Assembly (NCBI GenBank): GCA_026075535.2
Contig: AP026550.1
Span: 5,456,001 to 5,520,000 of the forward strand
Direction: 5' to 3'
Source of the DNA: Tricholoma matsutake
Lineage: Eukaryota; Basidiomycota; Agaricomycetes; Agaricales; Tricholomataceae
Length of the DNA stretch: 64,000 bases
The notes below the pieces were generated by a model that saw only the letters and a program-made list of their open reading frames with translations, did not search any database and was not told the DNA's origin. The stretch's first letter is position 1; every line of letters starts with the position of its first letter. The position numbers and the translations under genes were made by a program. Positions 23,901-36,251 of the stretch are shown one piece after another.

Positions 23901-24341
23901 GAAACTGACGAACTATCAGCCCTCGGGGGTATGACGAGACTCGTAGAACGAAGAGCCTCAGCGTCTCCGTCATATGCCGGATCGAGTCCTGCGTCGCAAT
24001 CCGAATCCCCTCAGATACCTCCTCCGCAAGCTCACCACTCTCAACATTCGTTTACCGAAGCCGGCCACACTTGGCAAAATTACGGAACCGTTCAACAGAG
24101 CTACTCTGATCAGTATCATATGCAGCAGGCCCATTCCCAGATCGATACTTCTATGATGTACAGCGGCCAACAGCAGGGCACGCCGCTGGAGGCTACGCAT
24201 GGCTACTATGGCTATTCGCCGCAAAGCGGGTATGGCGGTATGCAAATTGCAGCGCAGTCACCTGACATTACATCTTCACCTAATCATCATTATCTGCCAG
24301 CTGATTCGTGGCACAATCTTATAGCGCAGTTCAAGCATTAA
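20998..24341 (+). CDS. Zn2Cys6 transcription factor with fungal-specific domain, 797 aa
   Basis: Plus-strand gene in 18 exons whose phases all agree: 20998-21092, 21151-21162, 21214-21237, 21292-21332, 21391-21418, 21471-21713, 21776-21830, 21892-21903, 21959-22164, 22218-22473, 22524-22610, 22663-22672, 22725-22816, 22881-22983, 23047-23289, 23346-23551, 23606-23731, 23787-24341. The spliced N-terminus (about residues 26-50) gives a binuclear zinc cluster: CAECRRLKLKC, then CSNC, then a Cys eight residues on. A coiled coil follows (ALHDKINELSNRVRHLEDAL), then a middle fungal-trans domain (HRDSGRW, YDSWQSLTFGRPPSL). The C-terminus is rich in Gln, Ser, Tyr and Pro and could activate transcription. 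It is nuclear by family. The target genes cannot be read from sequence. Confidence 0.92.
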
Positions 24342-24543
24342 GCTATCTGTTTGTATCTCTGGTGTGTGGATTAGGGTTTAGTGTATAATATATATCATAG
24401 GCGTAGACTTACAAGTATTGATCTATTATAAGTACCTCTTATCTTTATTTGTTATAGTTTACTTTAGCATACTTTACTGCACTCTAATCGTTCCGACCTG
24501 TGTTCATCAACTTTGGTTCAACTGGTCGCACTGGGGTTATAGC

Positions 24544-27500
24544 ATGCCCGTGCCAGATGCTCGCACTCGGAACAAGATTAGCTTAAGCCCCTCAAAAGTC
24601 CTATCCACGTCGTATGTTTTCAGCAGTATTTGCAAATACTCGTTGACGCGAATGCAATGCCATAGCATCCCAAGCAGACATATTCCTAACATCTTATTGT
24701 CCAATGTGCTCTACGTGTTTGCACTACACGCCGGGAAGGAATGGCTCCTTGACCTGAACATCGGCGTTTTCTGGCTAGTCATGCGAGTGTTTGCATGTGG
24801 AGGGCTGGGTGTGTTGATCTGGGAGGGAGTGACAAGCCAGGTGAAGAAGAGGAAGACGATTAGTATTGAGGTGAGTATTGTTAAGAACAAGTTTGGATGT
24901 TCATCCTGACAGCTCCCACGTTGTAGTGGTCAGTCTTGGTGATGTCGTCAATATTACTCTTTCTCCAACAGGCATGCCTGTTTACGGCACTGTCTCGGCT
25001 TTCTTCGACTCGGTATGAGAATGGCTAGTTCGTCAATCTGTGGCTGTTCTGTTAATCTCGTTTATAGCGTGATAATCTTCACTCATTTTTCAAACTTATG
25101 GATCGGAACGGTCATGAGTATGTCTTCGGTAAATTAGTCAAGTCTGTTACACTCCTTGGCAGTCCTGACTCTCCGTTCTGCAGGCACCAAAGTGTTCAGC
25201 GATAGGGATGGCATTTGTTCTTTCCGTGTTGTCTGATACACAGTTATCCTCCGTTAATGCGTGGCAATTCCTGTCTAGTTACGGCGCATTAGGTCTCTAT
25301 GCCCTATCTTCAGGCGCTCTCCAACACACGCTGGGAATACTATCCCCATCTCTCGGATTCACGTTCACTATCGCTGCAAGTACACTGGGTGCGTCCATTT
25401 TTGCGCTTCCATTTTACGCTTTTAGAATGTTTTTAGTAAGTCGTCATTTGGCTCCCAATTCACATTAACTAAACTACATCGTACTTAGCTCGGCTTTCCG
25501 CCAGACTCTGGTCTCCCACTCATGTCCCTAGCCGCAATTCCTATCATTGCTTTCGCTGTGTTGTTCTTCACGCCGATAACTGCCCAATCTCTGAGTCACC
25601 TATCCTTTACAACACAACATTTCATGCTCTCGTATCCCGCCATTGCCGTCATCTCTGGAATTCTAGGTTCTTTGGCATTCTCACAATTCCTGACATTCAA
25701 CGATATTCTCGCGGCAGTTCTTCTCTACATCGGTAGGTTGTTTATTGATGATCTTGAGTGCCGCTTTATCAAGCGCACATCCCTAGGTATGTATCCGGAG
25801 AGCGCCGACGCCTTTTCGGGGCCGCCTCGTACCCCAACTGCACGGGTGATCAAATCATACCTGAAGACCATTCTCGCAAACCCTGAATCTAGAAAAATAT
25901 TCTATTTCTTGTGCCTGAATATGTGTTATATGCTGGTGCAAATGTTGTATGGAGTGTGGACCAACAGTTTGGGATTAATATCTGATGGTACGTCATACTT
26001 GCTTTGCGGAGCTTCCAGAATACCTGTGAACAATCCCCACAGCAATTCATATGGCATTCGACTGTATGGCTATCGGCGTTGGACTTTTTGCATCCGTGAT
26101 GGCAACGTGGGAGCCAAATGAGCGCTTTACTTACGGGTATGCCTGTTCACCGGTATCTAATCTGCTGGTGGTAATCAATCTTGAAGATATGGCCGCATCG
26201 AAACGTTATCCGGATTTGCGAATGGAATTTTTCTCATACTGATATCGATCTTCATTGTTTTTGAAGCCATCCAACGCATGTAAGTGATCGCTCATTGATT
26301 TGTCGAATGCTTATTCAATGGTTGCTTTATGCAAATGTGGATCCACCGGAGATGCATACTGGTCAACTTCTACTCGTAAGCACGTTGGGACTGGCGGTGA
26401 ATCTTTTTGGGATGTTCGCCATGGGTGGTCACCATCACCATGTAATTTTCTATCTTATTGATTGCATGCCGGTCGCTGAAATCTTTTCAGGGACATTCCC
26501 ATTCCCATGGACATTCTCATATATTGAATGACCACCACGGCCATGTTACCCCTACACACAAGCACGCACATTCCCATTCTCCACCAGCACTCCCATCCCC
26601 TCCGCTCCATGCACACTCGCACTCTCCACCTAACACCCACTCTTCGCTGCCCATCCCCTCTGATGATTCTCATTCCCACTCCCATGCCCTGACACATTCC
26701 CATTCTCATTCTCATTCTCACTCTCACTCTCACTCTCTCCTTCACTCACCTTCATCCCAGGAGTTCAACACTAGACTCCCGGACCTGCACTCACAGGTCC
26801 ATGCGCCACCCCTTGTCACCCGTAACTCAGGCAGTGATGCTCCAAAATCTCCAACTAAACGCCACTTTCGAGGCCCGTCTATCGTAATTCATCCCGACCC
26901 TTCTCAAGATGGTTCCGTGCTGTCTCCCGTTTCACCGGATCTTTTACAGCCCCCGTATATACCTATCACTCCCGACTACCGGTTCGGTCACGACGAACAT
27001 CTCGCGAAGCATCATAATATTGGGCACACTCATTCGCATGCATATGAGGGTCATAGTGACAACATGCGAGGTGTCTTCTTGCATGTCATGGCGGTAAATT
27101 TATTTTGTCGTTTATCTTCGAGCGTCTCGTGTTGACAAATACCGTAGGATACGCTCGGTTCCGTGGGCGTCATTATTTCCACGATACTTATTCAACTGTA
27201 TGGCTGGACGGGTTTCGATCCCATAGCCTCACTTTTTATTGCTGTCTTGATCGCTGCCAGCGTCATTCCTCTGGTCATGGACACGGCGAAGATCCTCAGT
27301 TTGGATGTATCTAATCGTGACGCTACAATTCAAGAGGCTCTGGGAGAGGTGAGTTCGCAATTTGCTTAATTGCCAGTAGGAGATGCACTGAGCATGGAAC
27401 AGCTGTCATCCGTCCCAGGCCTGGCATCCTACACTGCTCCACGATTCTGGCCCAAAGATGCATCAACGCTTGTCGGATCAATTCATATACAACTCGAACC

Positions 27501-27657
27501 CTCCGCACCGTCGTTTGACACTGGCGATCCACATTCTAATCAACGGACTATGTATAGTAGATTAGATCATGTGGTTGAAAGAGTGGATACACTGCTAAAG
27601 GTGAAAATACCTGGACTGGAAGAACTTACCATACAAGTTGAGGAAACCAGTAGGTGA
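24544..27657 (+). CDS. MSC2: MSC2-type zinc transporter (cation diffusion facilitator), about 840 aa
   Basis: Plus-strand gene in 12 exons: 24544-24870, 24928-25013, 25068-25128, 25184-25435, 25489-25732, 25787-25987, 26043-26136, 26187-26279, about 26336-26441, 26491-27093, 27148-27348, 27403-27657. The family (yeast Msc2, animal ZnT5) moves zinc into the ER/Golgi. It has the long N-terminal half with several membrane segments that marks this subfamily, then the CDF core with both metal sites, HMAFD (first) and HVMAD (second), separated by a very His-rich cytosolic loop (26491-26760, many HSH and HGH repeats). A C-terminal cytosolic domain follows. The intron after 26279 has no AG at the required acceptor (see findings). 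An upstream in-frame ATG at 24418 is only 77 bp from the previous gene's stop, so 24544 is preferred. Confidence 0.9.
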
Positions 27658-28094
27658 ATAACATTTGTACCTTACTTAATATTAGTCTCCCTATTGGACT
27701 TCTCTTTTTCCGGTCATCCCGCAAGTGCATTCTCGTTCAATTCTCGTTGTCTGGTAGTTCGATATCAGCGCTTTAGCATTATTCGTCCTGATGAATGTTC
27801 CTTTGTCAAAAAGCTATTTTCCGTGTGAGATGTAATTTTACCATTAGCAAGAAATATGTCTGTACTACCAAGCTATAGGCCCGGGGATCCATGTTCGAGT
27901 CAAGAGACCATGCTATACATCATTACAAAGCCGAACCAAGATTTGCTGACGCGCCCGCTCTACTGCTTAGCGCTCAGGCCTTACGCCCAGTTGACTAACT
28001 ATGAGCTATAATCTGGGCTTTTGAATTTTTGCTGGCACTTATCAGCCGATTGATTTTACAACCCAGTTCAAGATCTGGGGTCGGGGAGGTTCAC
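27658..28094. other. Spacer after the gene island
   Basis: 3' flank of the MSC2-type gene. A GTTCGAGTC word at about 27894 and tRNA-like words on the minus strand (TAGTCAACTGG near 27990, GGTTCGGC near 27935) hint at a decayed tRNA-derived sequence, but no fold is convincing. No gene seen. Confidence 0.4.
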
Positions 28095-28728
28095 GACATG
28101 TCCACTGAAAAATCCGATCTTTTCCGTGTATTTCAGCGGTAATCCAACGAGAATGCCATCAAAGGGGTGGAGGGGAACGAGAAGGTGGATGACCTGGCAA
28201 AAAGGGCAATCACAGACGGAGGGAGCAACACTGACGACCTTCCGAAATTCCTACGCAAGGAACTCCCACACAGCAAATCGGCGGCCAAATATAAACAAGC
28301 GTACGGAGAAAAGCTAAAGCAAAGAGAGAGCACAGGAATGGGCGAAATCACACCGCTACACACGGATGAAGAACACGGACCCGTTAGCATGCTCAGGGAA
28401 ATTCATCAAACTCGCTACCAAGGAAGTTAGTCAGCGTCTTATGTAACACAATTAAGGACACCACGCACCATTAGCTAAGCACCTATACTGCATTGGAAAG
28501 AGCGACTCACCAATATGCCCCGCATGTCAACAGGTGGAAGAAACAGTCCAGCACTTCATGCTCCACTGCACAGCACACCAGGCTGCCAGACAGTCCCTAC
28601 GACACACTACAGGAGGAAGAAACATTGACCTGATGAAGGTGTTCACCACCGCCAAAACCCTACATTCACATATGTCGCGGAGACAGGACGATTCCATACC
28701 ACTTTCGGAGACTTACCCACATTAGAGA
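28095..28728 (+). pseudogene. 3' remnant of a LINE: RNase H end and zinc knuckle
   Basis: Two frames, shifted once near 28440-28470, encode the end of a non-LTR retrotransposon polyprotein: an RNase H C-terminus (EGNEKVDDLAKRA) and then the HLYCIGKSDSPICPACQQ..EETVQHFMLHC zinc-knuckle region with a C-x2-C-x8-H-x4-C-type spacing, ending in GGRNIDLMKVFTTAKTL. This 3' end layout is typical of Tad1-like fungal LINEs, and only the 3' end remains, as expected for a 5'-truncated copy. Confidence 0.75.
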
Positions 28729-28729
28729 A

Positions 28730-29900
28730 GGAGCAGCACGGAGGAAGGAGAGGAGCAAAGAATGACACATAACCTACCCTACACCCGGTTATAGGTTCAC
28801 CTTGTGGTCTAAGCTCTGGGAACATCTCCAAAGGCATCGACACATTACCACACATGCTCCCAACACCTACGAACCCCATGAGACAGCTCCAAAACTATTT
28901 CAAACTATTTTGAATGACTTCGAGCCGCCCTTCAGACACACGCAGCACACCTTGTATGAGTCAGTGCCTCGCATATCGAGCACCACTGGACACGAGGAGA
29001 CACAACGATGGGATTTTAGGACGTGATTGTGGCGCTTTGATGTCTTGATGACATATTGGATCAATAGGACAGGTACCTGTGATAAATTGTGACTCTATAC
29101 ATTTCCCTCCTCATCATCTTTCATTTATTTTATGATTTGCAAAGTTTTTATCTTGCCTCATGTATTCCTCATGTTTTATTTCCTTTTAAGTACCATCTCT
29201 TCCAAACATATATAGCCTTGGACTAGCTACCTAGAAAGACAGAATAGATCGTCCTCTCACATCAATCGTCTGACTTAAGGGCAATTCTCTTGAGTCCAAG
29301 CCTCTTGTCTCTCAGTGTTTTATGCTGAACTTCTTTGGACTTCTTCTACTAGCTTCTCAAAACAATCATCTATCATCTATTGCCTCGCAAGGCCTTCTAC
29401 ATCCATATAGTCTATCCTCAGGCTTCATTGAAATTGTCCTCGTCCTCTATAAGCCCCTCGAACTTCTTCAAACTTTCCTTGAACTTTCTTGCAGAGCTTT
29501 GTACACTCTCAAACCTCATCAAACATCATCAGACCCTCTCTAAAGTTGTTTCCCTAACCTTGGGTAACAGCGGTGATATTTAGTACCACCTTGCAACCTT
29601 CCTCTAACTAGAGTTATACCATTCAAGGCCTTATTGTGGGTTTTGTTTGGGTTTCCTGGTCGAGTATCATCACTGGTCCCAGAGCACTTATTTTGCGCCA
29701 ATGGTGCTTGAGATCCCACCAGTTGGCCTCTTCAAGCTGATGACAATGAATTCCCATTGGAAGGTCATGGATAACAGACATCACCATACATAATCAATCT
29801 CTTACATATGGTTTACCACAATAGAGAATAATTTGGAAAAAAAAAATGCCATCAAAGCAATTCAAAAGAAGCTCCTATGGTCAGCTGAAAACACTTTTAC
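28730..29900. other. Gene-free stretch after the LINE
   Basis: An open frame at 28802-29026 has no recognisable domain and may be LINE 3' flank. The rest (29030-29900) is AT-rich with a TC-rich block at about 29320-29530. No repeat structure or RNA gene found. Confidence 0.4.
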
Positions 29901-29906
29901 AAACTC

Positions 29907-30252
29907 ATGCACTCCGCTGTATATTTTGAGTTGCATGACTATATCTCTGCACTAGCGGACTTGGAAACCATGATTCAAGTCCGTAGAAAATGGAGTAAGG
30001 GGCACTTTAGAAAGGTGAAAGTGCTGTTGGGCTTGGGCAGGACAAAGGATGCAGCAGACACTGTCAAGTTGGGGTTGTCGTTTGAGCCAACAAATGCGGT
30101 ACATTATGTGCTTCTTTTCATGGGACGTAACGGTGTACTGATGGTAGAGATGATTGGCTGAATAGGAACTGAGTAGTTTCCTTGTGGAAATTGGGAAGTA
30201 TGAGAAGAGTTTACAGAAAACCAAACTGTCCGCAAAGAAAGGGAAGACATAG
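29907..30252 (+). pseudogene. C-terminal fragment of a TPR protein
   Basis: Two exons (29907-30098 and 30166-30252, intron GTACAT..AATAG) encode one and a half TPR helices: AVYFELHDYISALADLE, then KWSKGHFRKVKVLLGLGRT, then AADTVKLGLSFEP, ending KTKLSAKKGKT and a stop. The pattern resembles the small ER-translocon TPR protein Sec72 and its relatives. No upstream exon that would complete the domain is visible, so this is a truncated gene copy among TEs, perhaps captured and moved by one. Confidence 0.55.
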
Positions 30253-30768
30253 ATATCCAGGATCTTTGCAGCGCCCACTTTTCTTTATCCAGGTAGATAC
30301 CCGGCATACGACAAGAACTTTGCATCATGGTGGTTATAGCTGTTTTTTGTCAACTGAGGTTGAAAGCCATACTTTCCAAAAGTTCTCCTGGACAGGGTCG
30401 CTCAATATAACATCTGGAATGGTATTATTGATAGAGTTTTTCTATTTATTCTGGCTATCCCACATTGGCCAGCCCGGACACCTATAAGGCTTGTGTTGCG
30501 AATGATCGATAGTGATGCATACATGGCCAGAGCTTCAGATAAACAGGGTTTGATGGCATATTGCACATATTTGGCTTGACCTTCTGGATAGATCTAGCAT
30601 AACCTTTAGCCATCCCAAATGCAATTTGAAAAATATGAAACTGGGTTAAGACGAGGGACAGATAGAGCTTAACTCTCTGGAATACATATTTGGGTCAAGT
30701 AAGGAGCTCAGCCTACACCTATTCTGTTGATATTATGACTGAGCACTTAGATCCACGAGGTCTGTTGA
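30253..30768. other. Gene-free spacer
   Basis: No coding frame, repeat or RNA gene that I can support between the TPR fragment and the next transposase-like gene. Confidence 0.45.
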
Positions 30769-33700
30769 TTGACCGCTCTATCTAAATATAGCTCACTCCG
30801 AAGACTGGCAGTTTGGGCATGTTCGACAGATGCTTATGAAACCACAACAGCCAAATGCTTGGTCTGCAATGATGGGCAATCTCGTAAACTATTTCACTGT
30901 CCTAAACATGAGAAGTCCACTACACATCAGAACCACCTACAATTTCATCAACCTCAAGCACACAATGTGATTCAACCTTCACCACCAGTCCCTTCTCAGA
31001 CAGACATACCCAAAGATGGTCTTCAAAATCTGCTTGCCTCGCTTGCTGGTCCTTCTATACACCCATATCCCATGGCTACAAGTCAAGGACTCTCACCACC
31101 ATGGAGTAGCACATTCGACTGGAACCTATTTGAAGCAAACAAAGATACTGATCTAGCACAATCAGCAGAACAGTGCAGTGTTGTACTTATTGTGCAGGGC
31201 CTTTTGGACTGCCTCGATGAACTTTCTGAGGATGAGTTATATGAGAGATCTGAGGTCGGCTCCACTGCAAGCCATTGCACAGGGCCTTTTGGACTGCCTC
31301 GATGAACTTTCTGAGGATGAGTTATATGAGAGATCTGAGGTCAGCTCCACTGCGAGCCATGAACCTACTGTGGCTGGTTGGTTTCATACTCACTTTTATA
31401 CTGGGACTCTGACACTCTGTTATTCACTATCTGTCCAGTTTATGATGAAAATGATAGTTCCGATATGCCTGAGCAGCTGCGGAAATGTTCTCGATTCATT
31501 GATCCTCATGATACATCCCATAATTGGTTTCTGTGGCCAGACAAAATAGTAAGTCTGCTATTTCGTGAACTCCAAGTCACCTCATTACTCACAGAGGACA
31601 ATACAGTCATGTACCCTTGACATCTTGATGCATCTCCCAAGCTCAGTATTTTCTCACCGGCAACTAGATCTTTTCCTGTGGTTGCTCAAGGTCAACGATG
31701 TGCCATCTGTCAAGGCCATGCGAAACATCAACACTGCCCTCCAGAACATCTGCGGTGTTGAAAGTATACCATACAATGGTGCACTTGGGCACTGCTATTT
31801 TGTGAATTCTCTCTCACAAATCATAGCTCAGGTATTTGCTCGTATGCTAGAACTTTCATTGGTATCCAGGAAGTCATATTATCAACAGGAAATGGCCAAC
31901 CCTAAGGTCCACCCACACCTTCACTTCTATCCAGAGGATAGCTCTCCCAGGCTTGAAGAAGCTCAACAGGGTGACCAATGGCTGCATGAACTTCTGGCTG
32001 ATCAGATGACACCCATGGCGTGTATCGACGACAATGACTTTTTTATCTATGAGCCTACCATGTTGCACAATTGTCAATGTTGCATTCCTGTTAGGTGGTT
32101 TATGCACGGTAATGCATTGTTTGCAAAATGTTGGAAGCTCAATGTTGTGAACACAGAGGAGTCTTCAGGTTGGAGAGTGACTATGAATGAGGACAATGAA
32201 GTACCCCTGCATGATTTTATGAAGAATTTTATTGAATTAAAGAGTGATGCCATCTCGTTGTATAACCTCCCATGCCCCTTGAAGATCATTGGTCAGTCAT
32301 ATTTTGCTGCTATACTTGTCATCTAACATCAAGTCAGATGTGTTTGATCCCGCAACATCCATACACACACCGTGACATTTACAAACCCCTCTGTTGGAAA
32401 TCAATGGTGTATTTTAGCACAGGGATCATGCGTCATTGCATTTCCCATATGGATGTATTGTGACAACACGTCTGGAAATCTTTCAAAGAAATGGAACAAG
32501 CACAACAGTTTTCTATTTTTGCCAGCTGGCTTGCCCCATGAACAATTGCAGAAAGAGTACAACATTCATTTTCTTTCGACATCCAACATAGCGCCACCCT
32601 TGGAAATGCTTGATGGCATTGTTGAACAGCTCAAGTAAGTTTTCCAATTTGTGAAAAGGTATCTGTTCTCATTCTGAGTCATTCCCTTCTGTCAGGGAGG
32701 CTCAGGAGCATGGTATTTGGGCCTGGGATATCCAGCACAGTGAGCCCATGCTCATGATTCCAGCAGTTCTAGCACTACTGGGTGACAATCCAATGCAAAG
32801 TGAATTTGCTTGTCACATAGGTCTATGGGGGAAGCTATTCTGTCGGGCATGTTGGGTCAAGGGGGCACCAGATCCAGATCCAAATGCTACTCGTGGACAT
32901 TCTGAGTCTCCTGTGCAACAACCTAATGATGGTAATGAGAGTGATGTCTCTGACATGGTGCATAGTGATACCGGCAGCATGACCTCTGCTGAAGGTGATG
33001 TACAAGCTAAAAAAGGTAAAGGGAGGAAAAAGAAAGTTGTGGAAACTATGGTGCAAATGGTAGATCAGGTTAAGTCATTTATGAGGGTAGGTGATGAGAA
33101 CATGAGATCCCAGTGTTAATGAACATGAACTGATTGTACAGACAGATTAGCCAACCTAGGAAGAAAGATGAGACAGTCAATCAATTGTGCTCATACTTCA
33201 AAGAGGCATCAACTCTAGATACAAAGACAAAGGTCAGGAAAATGCAAACTGAGAGTGGAATTAAAGACACATACCAGATGCATTTTTTGGATAACCTATT
33301 CAATTCATACAAAAAAAAATGCGGGCAGGAATTGAAGCAAACCACACTTGACAACAAGTTGGCTGAGCTGCCTGACCAGATCACAACCCCTGTGTGGTGT
33401 ATCAAAGGTTAGTTGACCCACCTGCCCTGGCATCAACATTGTATACTCATATCTGCACACTACAGGTCTGGATCCCCACTAGGATACCCCAGTTGAAATT
33501 TTGCATGTTGTACTCCTCAGTTTTGTGAAGTACCTCTGGTGTGATCTAGTTCAGTTACAGCTCAAGAATAAGGATGATAAGAAGTCTCTATTGTCTACTT
33601 GCCTTTCTTCATTTGATACATCTGGGCTTGGTATCTCACCTCTGGCTGGCAACACTCTCGTACAGTATTTGGGTTCATTAACTGGTCATGATTTCCGGAC

Positions 33701-35094
33701 TTTGGCGCAAGTGGCTCCCTTTGTAATCTATGACATGGTCTCAAAGGACTGTTTTGAAACTTGGGTGGCACTCTCAAAGCTGATCCCACTTATATGGCAG
33801 CCCAAAATTCAAAATATCGACTCTCACCTTGCAAGTTTATATCTATTCTGTTGGTGCAAACATTCTGACATGTAATTCTTAGGCTCTCTTAACTCACGAA
33901 ATTGATTACTTCCTTTGTTGTACTGCCTGATGGACCAATCATTGGTTCAACAAGCCAAAATTCCACATTCTACTACACCTTATCAATCATATTTGGTGTT
34001 TTGGGCCAGCGATTTTATTTGCAACTGAGGCATTTGAATCATTCAACGCAATCATCCGAGCCAAATGTGTTCATTCTAATCATCACACACCATCACGGGA
34101 TATCACACTGTCCTTTGCTCAAGGAAATTGAATTCGCCACTTGCTCAGTGGGGGGCTCTTTCTTGTGAATCAAAACATTGGTTCAAACCAAAACTTCTCT
34201 AATGTTTCTTCGGCATGGAGGGCAGCAGGTCCTGGACCATTGAGCTTGGTTGCAAAACCCACTATGGTCACCCAATATCTTGGATTAAATCAGGATAAGC
34301 CTGCAAGACCCAGTCTGTTTATGCATACATTGTGGAGTGACTGCATCACTGACTGGAGAATGTCATTAGGTATTTGCTTGAGTGACAAGTGTGCTCCACG
34401 TCCATATGTAGAAACACTCACTGGACAGCATCTACCCAATGCAGTTGCTAATTGTTGTTCAAGACAAACTGTGAGATGACTTTAATGAATGGGGATGTTT
34501 GCTGTATTGGAGTGTTTGTCATTGCATGAAGTCCTGATGTTCTGGGTCAAACAAGAGTGGCTCAGGTTGATGAAATAGTGCAAATCAAAGGCTCAGTTTT
34601 CGACCTAAGTAATCAGGCTGATTTCATTCTGCTTCGAACAGTGAATGCATTGGATGCAGCTGAACAGTATTGGATGCCCAGAATTCAGTTGTTGCATCAC
34701 TGGTTCCTTGGCAATCCAAAAATAATTGTCTTCCTGCTCATGTTGGTTGGACTGAAGTCAATTCTCACAGGATCTACTTTGTACTGTCAATGCACAGCAC
34801 AATTGTGTAAAGCAACAATGCAAGGCCACAGGGCATCAAAATGTCTACCAAGAGTGGCAACTCACAACACAGACATGACCAGTGGTAGTTCACAACCAAG
34901 CTGCTGATGATCTTGTGCTACATACAGCTCAAATGCGGGATGCAATCCATGTCCAGCAGTTTTATATCAGCTCAGAGACTTTGGATGTTGATAACATTGT
35001 TCACAAAAGTGCAGTAAAGGAGTTAGCAGCACTCAAGGCCTTGGGAACCGTTGCCACTGGAACCAGTAATTCATCAAGTTCAAAAGCTGCTTGA
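30769..35094 (+). pseudogene. Large CACTA-like transposase gene, second family, degenerate
   Basis: Plus-strand gene of a large agaricomycete transposase-like family. Order: a BED-like Cys/His segment (CLVCNDGQSRKLFHCPKHE), LDILMHLP, CGVESIPYNGALGHCYFVN, MANPKVHPHLHFYPED, FPIWMYCDNTSGNLSKKWN, ALLGDNPMQSEFACHIG with CRACWVKG, VEILHVVLLSFVKYLWCD, ATEAFESFNAIIRAK, and a C-terminal LVLHTAQMRDAIHVQQF. Introns that fit: 31549-31594, 31832-31888, a GTAAGT..GTCAG pair near 32637-32695, and a GTTAGT..ACTACAG pair before 33466. Damage: an 85-bp tandem duplication, a frame change near 32371, a TAG at 33480-33482 in place of CAG (LDPHQDTP expected), and several breaks after 33880. The DDE residues are not assigned. 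Confidence 0.8.
31195..31364 (+). repeat. 85-bp tandem duplication in the transposase gene
   Basis: CAGGGCCTTTTGGACTGCC and the following bases to GCCATTG occur at 31195 and again at 31280. Because 85 is not a multiple of three, the second copy is in a different frame, which disrupts the gene. Confidence 0.9.
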
Positions 35095-35219
35095 GCCATG
35101 GGTCCAACTGCTTCAGGCTTATCTGCAGAGGGACATGCTCGTCCACAACAAATCTCACAACTCATTGCCAATTCTTAAGCATCCCAAAATTTGTAACTTG
35201 TTAAAGGTCTACACAAATG

Positions 35220-35766
35220 TTAAATAGTAACTGTAGGAAAATTTGGTACCTCAATTTTGTTTCCTTCCAATGCCCCCATAAGTTCTCGGATCCATGCCCA
35301 CAACTGCCAACATTCCACACAAAGTCGTTGCGACTCTTCTCGCTCTTGCTCCAACCTCTCTGTGTCAGGCTTCTGCAGTGAATGGACCAATTGAATGATC
35401 TCATGTTCTGCTTGAGAAACTTTGACTGAAATCCCAGGATGGGCTTGGGGCTGTGGTGGAGAAAGCAAGGATGGCCCCAGGATGGCAGGTGGAACATTGT
35501 AGCAAGATGTTGACAACAAGATGCTGGATTGCTTCACTGTCCAATATAATTTGAGGTTGGTTCATGACATATTGCTAAAAATCCGCTTACATTGAGATTT
35601 CTGGGAACAATGAAGGTCGTAGTCCAAGTCAACTATACTTCCAACCAAAGTATTCTCATCATCCTGTGACTCTGCAAGCACATCATTGACATCAAATTCT
35701 TCTGTGATGTTTCGGATATATTGTGAGTCAGAAACTTGACTGTCTAAAGTGCCACCCTCAAAGAGA
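35220..35766 (-). CDS. Hypothetical gene, at least two exons
   Basis: Minus-strand exons 35766-35591 and about 35537-35220 are joined by a GTAAGC..GGACAG intron with consistent phase. The protein has an acidic N-part (EEFDVNDVLAESQDDE) and a helical C-part rich in Glu and Trp (ERLEQEREESQRLCVECWQLW). An upstream exon ending at a GTCAGT donor near 35836 is likely, but its frame is uncertain. Family unknown. It lies between the transposase-like gene and another TE-type gene, on the opposite strand to both, and could be element cargo. Confidence 0.4.
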
Positions 35767-36251
35767 CTGCACACCCATGATAAGCAGAGCCATAGTAAGT
35801 TACTAAGACCCAACATGCTGAAGTTAAACACTGACCTGGTTGTCAGCTGGAGTTGATTTGCCTTTTACACTGCAGCTCTTGGTAGATGAAAGGAATTCCC
35901 AACTCAGAGCTTTGGTGGTGTGAGTAATCTGGGGTGGTACACGTTGCATCAACCATCAAGTGTCAGTACTGGTGGACATACTTTCCATGTCCAGATAACG
36001 GTGAAAACCGAGCATGATGTGATGGAGAAATTGGGTCTGATTTCATACATGTCAGGGCTCTCATTGTGGCAGCGAAGATCAGGGTGAGTCGGGCAGAACG
36101 ATGAACAAACAAATAACCCACCTTTTATACTTCTCCTATGCAATTAGCACAAACAACACGTCCACAATGCAATCAACAAAACATAAACTTGTGACATACC
36201 ATGTATCTATAAAAGGCTTGCAGTCTCTCTATTTGACCCTCTGATTCCCAC

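Noticed and set aside
25129..25183. Apparent frameshift in the MSC2-type gene near 25180
   Set aside because: Using the GTAAAT donor at 25129 instead of GTATGT at 25117 restores the frame and gives a normal intron.
26455..26745. Arg/Met-rich minus-strand frame opposite the His-rich loop
   Set aside because: It is the complement of repeated CAT and CAC codons of the zinc transporter and has no other support.
27860..28010. Possible tRNA gene or SINE with GTTCGAGTC and TAGTCAACTGG words
   Set aside because: The boxes are on different strands or at unsuitable spacing and no cloverleaf forms. Kept only as a remark in the spacer entry.
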